Below are positions 52,106 to 62,728 of a stretch of 64,000 bases of DNA, piece by piece. The stretch lies in the NCBI GenBank assembly GCA_039602395.1, contig JBCNJP010000023.1, positions 85,567,324 through 85,631,323 of the forward strand, written 5' to 3'. Position numbers and translations under genes: made by a program. The notes under the pieces were generated by a model. That model saw only the letters and a list, made by a program, of their open reading frames with translations, did no database searches and was not told the DNA's origin. This DNA comes from Deinandra increscens subsp. villosa. Its lineage: Eukaryota > Streptophyta > Magnoliopsida > Asterales > Asteraceae. The number at the start of each line of letters is the position of its first letter. The first letter of the stretch is position 1.

Positions 52106-55100
52106 ATGGCAAGAGAGGAACCTGTGGTGGTAGCTGCTATGATAGCAACTTACGAAGTTAAAAGGGTTTATGTGGATTGTGGAAGTGCGGTTGATATAAT
52201 GTATGAACAATGTTTCAGAAAAATGGGGGTAGAGGTGCAACAAAAGTTGGTACCATCGAGGGTTCCTTTAATGGGATTTTCGGGGGAAATGGTTAGACCT
52301 CTGGGAAAAATTACTCTGCCAATGGTTATAGGAGTGGGGGAGCAGATTCGGGCTTTGGAAGTTACGTTCCTGGTGGTCAGTGCTGCATCCTCTCATAATG
52401 TTATTTTGGGGCGGCCAGTTCTGAGTCAATTGGGGGCGGTAATATCGGTAACTCATGGGATGATAAGATTTCCAACACCAAGGGGAGTTGCATCCTTAGC
52501 TTCTGATGGGTGTTTACAGGTGTGTGCTGTTCGGTTACCGGAAACGCAAAAAGAAGATAAGGAAGCAATTATGAAAATGGATAAGTGGGCAATTAACCCA
52601 AGGTATCCAGATCAGCAGTTGCAAATTGGAGACCGTTTGACAGGGAATGCAAGGGAAAAATTATATGATTTGTTAACTAAAAGTGTGGATGTTTTTGCGT
52701 GGGAACCTTCTGATATGACTGGAGTACCGAGGCATTTGTCAGAACACAAGTTGGCTTTGTATCCAGGAAGTGTTCCGTACCAGCAAAGGAAGAGAGGAAT
52801 GGATAATGAACGGGCGCAAGTTGTGAAAGCGGAAGTAGATAAGTTGTTAGAAGCAAACATTTTGAGAGAAATACAATTTTCGGATTGGGTATCGAATCCC
52901 GTGTTGGTCAAAAAGCCAGACGACTCCTGGAGGATGTGTATTGATTTTAAAAATGTAAATAATGTATGCCCAAAGGACTGTTATCCATTGCCAGAGATTG
53001 ATTGGAAAGTAGATTCGGTTACAGGATTTAAGTGGAAATGCTTTTTGGATGCGTATAAAGGTTACCATCAGATACAGATGGCCGTAGAGGACGAGGATAA
53101 AACCACTTTCATCACAAGGGAAGGGTTGTTTTGTTACACCAAGATGCCTTTCGGGTTGAAAAACGCAGGGGCAACTTATCAAAGGTTAATGGATAAAACT
53201 TTTCGGGATCAGGTAGGAAGAAATCTGGAGGCGTATGTTGATGACATTGTGATTAAAAGTAGGGAGGAGGATAGTATGTTCAGGGACATTGAGGAAACAT
53301 TTGTAAAGTTGCGAAGTATAAATATGAAATTGAATCCAAAGAAATGTTCTTTTGGTATGCAGAGTGGAAAGTTTCTGGGGATGATGGTATCTAATGAAGG
53401 GATACGTGCTTGTCCAAAAAAGGTGGAAGCAGTATTACAGATGGGGTCGCCAACCTCGATAAAAGATGTTCAGGTTTTGAATGGAAGATTAGTTGCATTA
53501 CATAGATTCGTTGCTAAGGCGGCTGAGAGGTCATTACCTTTCATGAAAGTTTTAAAAGAATGTTTGGGGAAAGAAAATTTTCAATGGACGCAAGAAGCGG
53601 AAGATGCATTTGCAGAATTGAAAAAGGTGTTGACCGAATTGCCAACTTTAACAGCCCCAACTGTGGGGGAGACACTGCAAATGTATATAGCGGCAACTAT
53701 AGGATCTGTGAGTGCAGTATTGATAGCAGAAAGAGAGCAAGGTCAGATGCCAGTTTACTATGTAAGTAAGGTACTGAAAGATTATGAACAAAGATATGCC
53801 CCGATGGAAAGGTTGGTACTTGCATTAATTGTGGCTACAAGGCGTCTGCGAAGATACTTTCAGGCACATTGTGTGGAAGTATTGACATCTTATCCAATAA
53901 ATCAGGTGTTGCGGAAACCAGAAATGTCTGGAAGAATGGTTAAATGGGCTGTGGAGTTGGGTCAATTTGACATACAGTTTAAGTCACGAGTTGCCGTTAA
54001 AGGTCAGGTGGTTGCTGATTTTTTAGCTGAGATGCCCGTAAATCCGGAAGAATCAACAGTTGTGTTGGATGTGGAAAAGGTTTTGTCATGGAAATTATTT
54101 ACAGATGGTTCAACCGGAAGTGAAGGGGCAGGGGCAGGTAAGATTTTCTTAAGTTTCTTTGTATGAAATAATGGGTTTATTTTATTACATATTAAACAAG
54201 ACATCAATTTTAGACTTAAACTCTGTTGTATTGTAAGTTACAGGTATCTTAATTATAAGTCCAGATGGAGATGAAATGACTTATGCTATAAGGTTTAATT
54301 TTGGAGTTTCAAATAACGAGGCTGAGTATGAGGCTGTGTTGGCAGGTTACTTGGGAATTAAAATAGGAAAATTTATTATTCTTTATTTAACTTTTTCAGT
54401 ATTACGTATTTACAAGTTTTTGCCAAACAGGGTTAAGGATGATGAAGATGTTAGAGGCGCATGAGGTGCAAGTATGTACTGACTCACTATTAGTGGTAAA
54501 GCACATCAGTGGAGATTATGAAACCAAAAGTGCTGCGATGGCACTATATTTGGATCAAGTCAAGATTCTGATGAAGGAGTTTAATAAATGCGAGGTTGCA
54601 CATGTGACTCGAAGTAAAAACAAAAAAGCCGATGTTTTAAGCAAGTTAGCCTCCACATCTTTTAAACACTTGGGAAAGGAAATAAGAGTTGAAGTGTTAG
54701 ATGCCCCCTCAATATTAAAGAAGCAAGTATCGGATGTGGCAATGGCTGAACCAGCCTGGTATGCGCCAATATATGAGTATTTAATTTCAGGACGATTGCC
54801 GGAAGGGAAAGAGGAGGCTAGAAAGGTAAAGGTTAAGTCTTTGCAATATCAGATTCAGGAGGGGATGTTATACAGAAGGACGTATGTGGGACCTTTGTTG
54901 AAGTGCTTAACTGAGGAAGAGGCTGTCTATGTAATTAGTGAGGTTCATAAAGGAATATGTGGTAATCATATGGGCCCTCGAATGGTGGTTAATAAGCTGA
55001 TCTTGTTAGGGTATTACTGGCCTAACATGCATAAGTTTGCTAATGATATACTTAAAAGATGCGATGAGTGTCAAAGATTCGCCCCAGTTAGTTTGAAAGC

Positions 55101-55983
55101 CAAACACGAAATGGTGCCAATAGTGTCTGCCTGGCCATTCCAAAAGTGGGGTATTGATATTGTAGGACCATTTCCTGAAGCTGCAGGAAGGGTAAAATTT
55201 TTAATTGTGGCTGTGGATTATTTTACTAAATGGGTGGAAGCAAAAGCAGTTGCGAACATTACTGGGGCACAAGTTAAAAAGTTCGTTTGGGAATACATTA
55301 TATGTAGATTTGGTTTACCATTGTACATCATTTCCGACAATGGCAAGCAGTTTGCAGATAACCCCTTTAGGGAATGGTGTGAGGAGTTGGCTATAACTCA
55401 AATTTTTGCATCTGTGGCATACCCTCAAGCCAATGGGCAAGTGGAGCGAGTTAACCGAAGTTTAGTTGAGGGCATCAAAACGAGATTAGGGAAGGCAGGC
55501 GGCGGATGGGTTGATGAGCTGGCGCATGTGCTCTGGGCCTATCGAACAATGCCGAAAACAGCTAATGGTGAGACACCTTTTAGTTTAACATATGGGTCAG
55601 AAGCAGTGATACCAGCAGAAGTTGGAGTACCAACTCGAAGGATGCTTGAACAGGGGAATAATGATGATTTGATAAGGGAAAATTTGGATATGTTGGAAGA
55701 GCGACGGGAAGTTGCGGCAATTAGAGAGGGGAAGTATAAAGCAAAAATGGAAAAGTATTACAATGCTCATGCAAAAATTTATTACTTTAAGGAAGGGGAC
55801 TTGGTATTGCGTAACAATGATGTTAGCAAGGTTTTGAAACTTGGAAAGTTAACACCTCAGTGGGAAGGACCATATAAAATTTCGGAAGTTTTAGGTAAGG
55901 GATCTTATGTGCTGGAAGATGGGGATGGAAAGGTTTTGCCTAGGTCATGGAATGGCATTCACTTGCGGAAATACCATGTGTAG
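52106..55983 (+). CDS. Tat-like pol: protease, RT, RNase H, second RNase H, integrase; two predicted introns
   Basis: Predicted exons 52106-54137, 54244-54345 and 54431-55983 join into 1228 codons. Protease Asp is at residue 24 (YVDCGSA). The frame is open upstream with a family-like EIIFPPL, so the ATG may not be the true protein start. Reverse transcriptase has MCIDFKNVN and YVDD (377-380). RNase H follows, then a second, archaeal-type RNase H starting WKLFTDGSTGS (about 662). That domain is split by introns of 106 bases (54138-54243, GTAAG..ACAG) and 85 bases (54346-54430, GTTAC..ACAG). Only after removing both does it read through NNEAEYEAVLAGLRMMKM and CTDSLLVV. Integrase shows an HKGICGNH...CDEC finger, GIDIVGPF, IISDNGKQF and GQVERVNRS. 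All catalytic residues are present. Confidence 0.85.
54138..54243 (+). other. Predicted intron 1 in the second RNase H
   Basis: CAG|GTAAGATT ... GTTACAG|GTATC, 106 bases, T-rich, with an in-frame stop if retained. Splicing restores the expected glycine-rich to strand transition of the RNase H fold. Confidence 0.7.
54346..54430 (+). other. Predicted intron 2 in the second RNase H
   Basis: CAG|GTTACTTG ... CAAACAG|GGTTAAGG, 85 bases, T-rich. Removal joins VLAG to LRMMKM, the family consensus helix. The donor is weaker than in intron 1, and a competing acceptor (TTTTTCAG, about 54393-54400) would break the frame. Confidence 0.65.
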
Positions 55984-56733
55984 ATGGCTCATGTGAAAAA
56001 TTCTACAGAGGCAAATCTTTGTTCTTATATTTCTTCTATAGTACTAATGAATATGATAAAGAAGACTTTGTACAATTTGAGTATGGCTCAATGTTAATAA
56101 CAGAAACTCATTGTTTTGTGCAAAATGAGTTAACACTTTTCATGTGTGAATGTGCTATGTGCAAATTCTTATGGTATTGAATATGTTTCGATCAAACGGC
56201 TTGAATATGTTTTAAGCAAAGAAATTAGATATGTTCTAATTTTAACAAGTTGAATATGCTTTGACTAAACAAATGGATATGTTCCAAATTGTTATAACAA
56301 GTATAATTTGAACAAAGTTAGTATGGCCTAACTGAGTTAAGTAGATATGCTTCGTTTTAAGGGTTGGATATGTTCCAATATGATAAAGTCAATTTGACAT
56401 AATTAATGTTATTATGCTTATGGAGCATATTTAGTGAGATAACAAGTTTTTCTTTTTATAACAATCTTTCTATTTGCATGCCTGATCAAACATGCAAATA
56501 CGATAGTTATAAAAAAAATATATATATATAAAAAAAAAGAAGAAGAAGGGAAAATGTATAGAGCAAATATGTTAAACAAAAGCATGCAGTCATTCAAATG
56601 TGCAGATAACGAACAAGGTTCAAAAGCCTTACACATGCAGGCATCAAAAGATCATCCACATACAAGTGGGTATTGTTGCAAGAAACTAAATGTCTTTTCA
56701 AAAAGCATAAGGAAGATAAAAGATGCTGGGTAA
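55984..56733. repeat. Spacer between convergent genes with GATATGTTCCAA-type repeats
   Basis: At 56175-56380 seven diverged copies of GAATATGTTTYRA occur about every 30-40 bases. The rest is AT-rich and shared as the 3' region of the sense pol and the antisense gene. No additional coding sequence is seen. Confidence 0.6.
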
Positions 56734-59557
56734 TCAAACAGAACCGGACGGTGTAGGATGTGAGTCGGTTGTAGATCCAGGTTTGTCAGCATGGGGAGGT
56801 GGTTCATCGCCAAGAACAGCATCTTTGATTGCTTGAAGAGGAGCATTGTGTAGATCCGACAGTTGCTTCAGAAAGGGAATATGCAGACGTTTAAAAGCTT
56901 CGGTGGCTTCTGAAAGCTTCTTGTTAGCATTTCTGTCGAATTCTTTCGTTGACAGCACAGAAGAAGCGGGCATATTTGCATACTGAAAGCCGAGAATTAG
57001 ACCTTCATTCACGCCGCATGCATTCATAGCATTATTAATGTTCCCGACAGCAGATATCATGTCCGGATCTTTGAACAATTTTCTCACAACTGCATCGACA
57101 CCTTCCTTTAACAACCAGGATCTGTCATTTTCCAGAACTTGCTTTTCTTCGGTTAGTATTTTCACCTTCATCTCAAGAGCTTTTTGTCTTTCTTCAAATT
57201 CATGTTGCTGCTGGCTCAATTTTTCCTTTAAAAGAAATGCTTCTGGAAGGACGAAAAAAGTTACACAAAGAGAGTCACGGGAAAGTTAGGAATACACCAA
57301 GGCAGAATTTTATGTAGAAAAAGACTTTACCATTAGAAATTGTTTGCTTTTGCTCAGTGAGCAATTGCTTTTCTTGCAGCAAAGTTTCTGTCTCTGATAG
57401 GGTGTCAGAATTCTTCTTCTCAAGAATCATTTGTTGTTTCTTCAGCATATCAATCATTGACCGGGCCTCGTTCAGTGCAAGTTCCGCCATAATTCTCTTC
57501 TGAGTAGCATCATTTTTTGCTTTAGCAAGTGCAACTTTTTCTTTCTCTAAACCCTGTATTTTGTTCTGCATAACCGGGTTTTGCATCTGGGAGATTTCAC
57601 TCGACAAGTTGGCGTTCTCGGCCCTAATCCAACGATTGTACAGCTCAGGTATGATAGATTGACTCTCAGCATGAATAGCAGTAATGCGAGCGGCAAGAAC
57701 AGATGGAGGAAGACTTTGAAGAAATTTTACATCATTTGGGGTGGAGCAATGCAAAAACATGTTCTTTGCTGTGGCAGAATCTGTAACAGTATCTTTGTTA
57801 CTGATATTCCAGCTAGGAAGAAATAACTCTCCCAAGTTATACCCAGCAGTTCTTCTTGTCTTGACCAATGCAAGTTCATTCTTTAGCCATTCAACCTCAT
57901 TTTGGGAAGATGGAAGGAATGTAGAAATGTTGGAGCTCGAAGTGTTCGGATTGGTAGGCGTAAGAGCTTGTGAGGGATTAACTTGGGCAGGAGGAATGAT
58001 GGGGCGATCGGAGGTAAGGATGAAAGAAGGATTCTTTTCAGTTATTTCCAAGGTGGCTGGTGGGGATGTGGAAAAATAATCATTTATAGTGATGTCATCA
58101 TTGGTGATCATGTGAGATAAGCTAGGTGGACTAAGTGGAGAATCTTTGAGCATTTCGAAGTTAAAGCTGGCACTTTCAGGTGGTGAAGAAACATCCGCAA
58201 GTCGGCTCATTTGAGTTTCGCTTGTGGGGGGACTGTCATTGATATTCGACGAGGTATGTTGAACATTATGCCTTGGAGAGCGACGAGGGATGGGATCCTC
58301 TTTTAAGTCCTTTTGATTGAGCTTCTCACCTTGGGTAATTGTAGATGAAACATCCGCATCTGTCGATTTTTCGGTTCTTTTCAGGGGCTCCTTCTTGCTC
58401 TTCTTATTCACAGGAACTTCATCTTTCTTGGGAGACTCATGGTGACCTCTAGCAGTGTGCTTCTTTCTCTTGGTAGTTGCTATGGGGGGATTCTGTGCTG
58501 ATTCATTTTCTTGAATTTTGGGTTCCTTTACTTCAGGGATAATCACATTGCTGGAAGTGGCACCGGTTTGGTCGGTAACAGGAGTTGCCATGGTGGGATC
58601 TTTCGCTGACTCAAAAGTTAGGGAAGAAAAATCTCGGAGCTTCAATACACCAGACAGGTCCATTTCTGATAAAGGAATGTAACAGTTAGTTAGTTGATGG
58701 ATTGTGTTGGTTTTTGTAAAGTAAAAACGGAATAACAAAATAAGCAAAAAATAAAGACATAAGGTAAAACACTCACTAGCGCCTTCGTTAAAGAGGGAAG
58801 GTCGCAAGTGAGGAACATGCCAGTTTGTGCTAATTTGAGCGGCAACCAGAATGCCTTCAGGGAGTTTACGAACCGGAAAAGAAAGTTCACTTATGCGAGA
58901 AAAATGCTTTTGATTAACAGTTTCCTTTTTTGGGGCATCATCACGAATGGCAAACTTAGGATCACGCCAGGTCATGGTTGTGGGGACGCATGTGTGATCA
59001 AGATAAAAAAACCGATTTTTCCATAAGCGGTTTGTGGGGGGTTTGCTGCTGCAAATGGGATTCAGGTCTCGCCTTTTCTCAAAGGTGTACCAGTTTCCGG
59101 CCATAGTAAGACGGTAAAAAGCACGGAACAAGGTAACATTAGGAGGAATTTCTAAGGCTCGGCACGCTAGTTCAAAATGGTTTAAAATAGACAGACCCGG
59201 CGGGTTGCACTGGGTAATGTGAATTCCGAAATAATCCAAGGCTTTAAAAAGGAACGAGGTAAAGGGAATTCTGTAATTGGCTTGTTTGAAGAAATCAAAG
59301 TACAACCCAATTTTGTTTGCTGGGAAAGGGTAAATAGGTTTTCCGGCAGAAGGTAAAATAGGGTTAAGGTCCAAAGGAATTTGAAATTCTTCGACAAATG
59401 CATCAAGATCTTCTTGGGAAATCGAGCAAAATGATATACTCAGGTTATGTTTTGTTGGAATTTTTTCGATTTTAGGGTTTTCGGGTTTCATTGCAGGTTT
59501 TGAAGAATTGGTTTTTAGAACTGATTCAAGGCTAGAAGATTTGGATGATGATGACAT
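56734..59557 (-). CDS. Antisense accessory gene of the Tat-like element, three exons
   Basis: The ATG at 59557 starts a frame that splices cleanly. Exons 59557-58777, 58665-57331 and 57242-56734 join into 874 aa. Intron one (111 bases, GTGAGT..TCAG) is a multiple of three without stops, so retention also keeps the frame; intron two (88 bases, GTAAAG..CCAG) is required. The N-terminal half (about 50-260) resembles the 'putative gypsy-type transposon' domain found in plant antisense ORFs (HITQCNPPGLSILNHFELAC, RAFYRLTMAGNWYTFEKR). The middle is Ser/Pro/Lys-rich with basic clusters like a nuclear protein. The C-terminal third is a coiled coil, then a Pro-rich end. Biochemical role unknown. It is convergent with pol and has its own TATA box. 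Confidence 0.8.
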
Positions 59558-59732
59558 AATGCAAGTTTGAAAGTAATAGATGGAAGAAAGAAAGTTGTTA
59601 TAAAAAAAAGGGGGGAGAACTAACCTGGTAATGGTGAAGAAGATGAAGTCGAAAATTTTGGAGTAAATGGGGAGGAGTTAAGGCGGAGTAAAATTGAGAG
59701 TAAAAAGAAGTTATCAGAATTAAGTAAGCGCG

Positions 59733-59740
59733 CTTTTATA
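59733..59740 (-). promoter_or_regulatory. TATA box of the antisense gene
   Basis: The minus strand reads CGCTATAAAAGCGCGC, with TATAAAAG about 176 bases upstream of the antisense ATG. It lies between the 3' LTR and the gene, so the promoter is independent of the LTR. Confidence 0.6.
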
Positions 59741-59921
59741 GCGAAACTTTCCTGAAAAGATAGATGTGACATAAAGTATAAAATGGTTGTACTGTACAAG
59801 CGCATATAGCATGATGTCGGATGTGTGAAGGTGAACCGTCAAAAGTAAAAGATAAGATTTCAAATTTTCAAATTTTATCTCTTTTAGAACGTTGAGTCTA
59901 TTAATCCTAACATTATACTTA

Positions 59922-59936
59922 ATAGACTTGGGGACT
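59922..59936 (+). other. Polypurine tract region of the Tat-like element
   Basis: AATAGACTTGGGGACT immediately precedes the TGATG start of the 3' LTR. It is a short, imperfect purine tract, as often seen in this lineage. Confidence 0.5.
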
Positions 59937-60266
59937 TGATGAATAGATGAGGTTGTCGGATGTGTGTTTACATCCGACCATCGCGCATCTAAGTCCTCGG
60001 GCAAATAATAATGGTTTTATAGGTGCATGCAAGGCGAGGATCTGGGAAAGATTCGAGCTAAAGGTCAAGAGGACGTGATCGCGAGCCTATAAATATTCAA
60101 GATTAGACCTAGAATAGGGATCTTTTTGTATCTTTTCCAATTTACTTGTATCACTATCAGAATCAATACATATTTTCTCTCTCTAAATTCAAATCTCTTT
60201 CACTTTTAATTTCTTCTCTCTGATTTGGTGGCAAAGGTGTTCCTTTAGGCACTTTTTCCTTTTTCA
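59937..60266 (+). mobile_element. 3' LTR of the Tat-like element
   Basis: Differs from the 5' LTR at two positions (GGGGAAG/GGGAAAG and CACTCTT/CACTTTT). Followed directly by the ATATG duplication. Confidence 0.95.
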
Positions 60267-60271
60267 ATATG

Positions 60272-60755
60272 ATTCCTGATCACACCCGGGAACAAATAAT
60301 AAAACAAAATATCTTCTATCTTTATACTTAATATAATAAATAAAAAATAAGAAGTATTATGCTTAGCTTTATTAATATACCATTTTTATTAAATTAAATA
60401 AACACTATAACAGGTCCTAGAATCAGTTTGAACCCGTTAACGACCGGTTCCTACAAAAACATATTTTGACCAAAATCGACCCGATCCGGTTTCTTAACAA
60501 AGCTCGGTTTACGCACTTCCACGTATAACTAGATTAGATAAGATTCTGCTCACCCACTGGGCTATTCTTTCTGGCAAATATTACAACAAAAATAACTTCA
60601 ATAATCACCAACCTTACATAATAACCAACCGACATACTTGGACTATGGGATCTAAATATCTATTTGGTCCTCGTACTATTATGCATAATACGAGGACCAA
60701 ACAGATACTTTATCAGGCATATCACATATGGATATGGGGTTTAATTTGAGTATGA
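60272..60755. other. 3' flank of the BBX24-like gene
   Basis: No coding sequence. It includes a strong hairpin (60657-60707) that the BBX24-like transcript could carry in its 3' UTR. The remainder is AT-rich with no recognised element. Confidence 0.5.
60657..60707 (-). repeat. 19-bp stem inverted repeat in the probable 3' UTR
   Basis: Arms 60657-60675 and 60689-60707 are complementary at 18 of 19 positions (core TTTGGTCCTCGTA) with a 13-base loop. It begins 49 bases past the BBX24-like stop codon in transcript direction. It could be a small foldback insertion or a structural 3' UTR element. Confidence 0.7.
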
Positions 60756-62507
60756 TTAACCAAGATCAGGGACGGTGAAGTACTCATCTTCATCATCTTC
60801 TTGGATGTAGGATAGATCGTATCTGGGTTTCTTGGTCTGCGGGACGTATAGCTTCGTCTGCCTGAATGGTGCGGTGTTCATCGGCTGGGATGCCGCTGGA
60901 AGTTGAGGAACTTCGGCAGCTTCGTCACCGAACACGTCGTAGTCGGTCAGCCACTCGAGTTCCCCAAATTCTAGCTGCCCTTTCTGCAAATCAAAATCAA
61001 AAGGAGGATTACATTTTAATATTTACAATAGATTTATCATGTGGGATAACTTTGATGTGTAGAATTGTGTTAGTTTCGTTGTTATGATGATCTTTTTTTC
61101 AAAGGTCAAACTCTGAAAATGTTAGAACTAGTTATTGGTTTCGTTTTTTGGTTGGTTTCAAAAATTTCAAACCGTAGCTGTTTGGTTTATGGTTTATATT
61201 AAAAACCGGTTGTGCGAAGTGTAACGTAATATCAACATATATTAGATTTTTTAGATTAGATATTTCAAAATTTTCAAACCGTAGCTGTTTGGGCCGGTTC
61301 GACCGGTATAACCGCGACCCGATCATCATGCCGGTTTTTTATTGTCCGGTTTTTTGGATATAACCGGCCCGCTTTTAACCGGTCGTTTACTGGTTCAATC
61401 GGTTTTCTTATTTTTTTTGAATTATTTTCATTATCTGTGTATATTTTATTGTTATTTTTTATTATTTCTGAACTTTAAAACTTATATTTTATTGTGGAAT
61501 ACCTATTTGGTATTATTTATTAATGTATTAAAACTGTATTTTAGTTATTTTTGTTAGAGTGTACAAGTTTATTAACATTTTTATAAAAAAATATATTAAA
61601 ATCCCCTAACCAGTTGAACCGGCCGGTCTAACCAGTCTGATCGATCGAACCGTACCCGGCTACTTTTTCGGTTCAACTAAAAAACCGGTTTTTAAAACAT
61701 TGCTTAACTAATACCGAATATCATGTTTTCGATATAAGTTTTCCATGTTTTCGGTTTCGATATCCTCCGGGTTTTTTTTTATATTTTCAATGATATCGGT
61801 ACCAAATTAATAAAATTAATAAAAGAAACTAATAAAATCAAACGCTATTCGGTTTATAATTTTATATTTTCAGTCATTTTCTATTGGCACAAAAATCTTA
61901 TTCATTTGTAGTTACCTTATCGGAGGGTTCAAAATCTGAAAGTTGCAGGAGGTCATCAACAGCCCACGACGGTGAAGTGTATCCCGAAATTTGATTTGCT
62001 TGCGTTTTAACCGGCACCGCCTGTGGCACCGCCGCAGTCGTGGTGGTAGCCGGCGGCGGTGGTTCACGGTGGTTCTTCTCCGGCTCCTTAGCGGAACTGG
62101 AGCTCAGAGCCACACGGATTCCGGTGGCCAAAAACCGCTGGTGGTTGGCGGCAAGGCTACCGGCCGAATGAATCGGTTCATCACAATCGCGGCAGAATAG
62201 CGCTCGATCCTCCACACAGAAAATAAACGCCGTTTTCTCCTGAATCAAACAAACAGTAGATCGTAAACAAACAACTCATTTGAACTGGTATTGAGTTCGA
62301 TTTGATGAAGATGAATGAAATTACCTGGCAGATATCACAGGGAGGTAGCTTGTTGGAGAGGTTATCGAGTAACAGCCTCTGGTGCTTGCTCGCAAGCTTA
62401 TTCGCTGCGTGAACTTCGATATCACATCTGGCGCACAACGCCGCTTCATCGGCGCAACAGATCAGAGTCGCCGGAGCTTTCTCGCATACATCACACTGAA
62501 TCCTCAT
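60756..62507 (-). CDS. BBX24: B-box zinc finger transcription factor, BBX24/STO-like (244 aa)
   Basis: Exons 62507-62325, 62239-61916 and 60983-60756, all with GT..AG sites, join into 245 codons with stop. B-box 1 (residues 5-47: [15 protein letters not shown]25, C28, H33, H42) and B-box 2 (57-98: C57, C60, [21 protein letters not shown]85, H94) keep the zinc ligands. A Ser/Pro/Thr linker, [13 protein letters not shown] (about 154-166) and a C-terminal YFTVPDLG follow. No CCT domain, so it is the short two-B-box class. Length and the VP-containing C-terminus match Arabidopsis BBX24 (STO) and BBX25 (STH), nuclear light-signalling regulators that bind HY5 and are recognised by COP1 through the VP motif. 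Orthology to BBX24 rather than BBX25 is not settled by eye. Intron 2 holds repeat DNA. This is the only intact host gene in the window. Confidence 0.9.
61120..61700. repeat. CCGGTT-rich repeat in intron 2 of the BBX24-like gene
   Basis: At 61190-61400 and 61600-61690 there are about a dozen ACCGGTT/AACCGG words in both orientations (for example AAAACCGGTTG, GGCCGGTTCGACCGG and AAAAACCGGTTTTT). A T-rich stretch separates them. This looks like a small non-autonomous DNA element inserted into the intron. The termini are not clear enough to call a family. Confidence 0.55.
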
Positions 62508-62720
62508 CTTCCGCCACAGATCAGAGTCGCCGGAGATCGAAACTCAAACACAGAGCTACAATTTCTAGATCTAGGTCAAATTGATGCTCAATTGATGATC
62601 TGATGCGAAATTGATTAAAGTTAGGTGTGAAATTTGGGAGTGAGAATGTGAGATAAGTGGGGGAGATTTTTTGGAGATTCTGAAGACAGCGGACGGTTGA
62701 TTCTTGATATGGTGTGAATT

Positions 62721-62728
62721 TACGTGGC
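62721..62728. promoter_or_regulatory. ACGT-core element upstream of the BBX24-like gene
   Basis: TACGTGGC lies about 214 bases upstream of the ATG. ACGTGGC is an ABRE/G-box-like core bound by bZIP factors, including HY5 in known light-regulated promoters. Presence is seen; function is inference. The 62508-62700 stretch, with TC-rich and ATCTCCGGCG sequence, is probably 5' UTR. Confidence 0.35.

Larger units (their letters stand above)
51299..60266 (+). mobile_element. Complete Tat-like Ty3/Gypsy element (8,968 bp) with an antisense gene
   Basis: 330-bp LTRs (51299-51628 and 59937-60266) differ at only two positions by eye and are flanked by the 5-bp duplication ATATG (51294-51298 and 60267-60271). 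The order is LTR, TGGCGCC primer-binding site, gag remnant, pol with a second RNase H domain, then a convergent three-exon gene on the opposite strand, polypurine tract and LTR. A second RNase H before integrase and an antisense ORF 3' of pol are established traits of the Tat lineage of plant Gypsy elements. Gag is nearly all missing, so mobilisation would need help. Confidence 0.9.

Noticed and set aside
62385..62603. Plus-strand ORFs opposite exon 1 of the BBX24-like gene
   Set aside because: Complementary shadows of the conserved B-box coding sequence.
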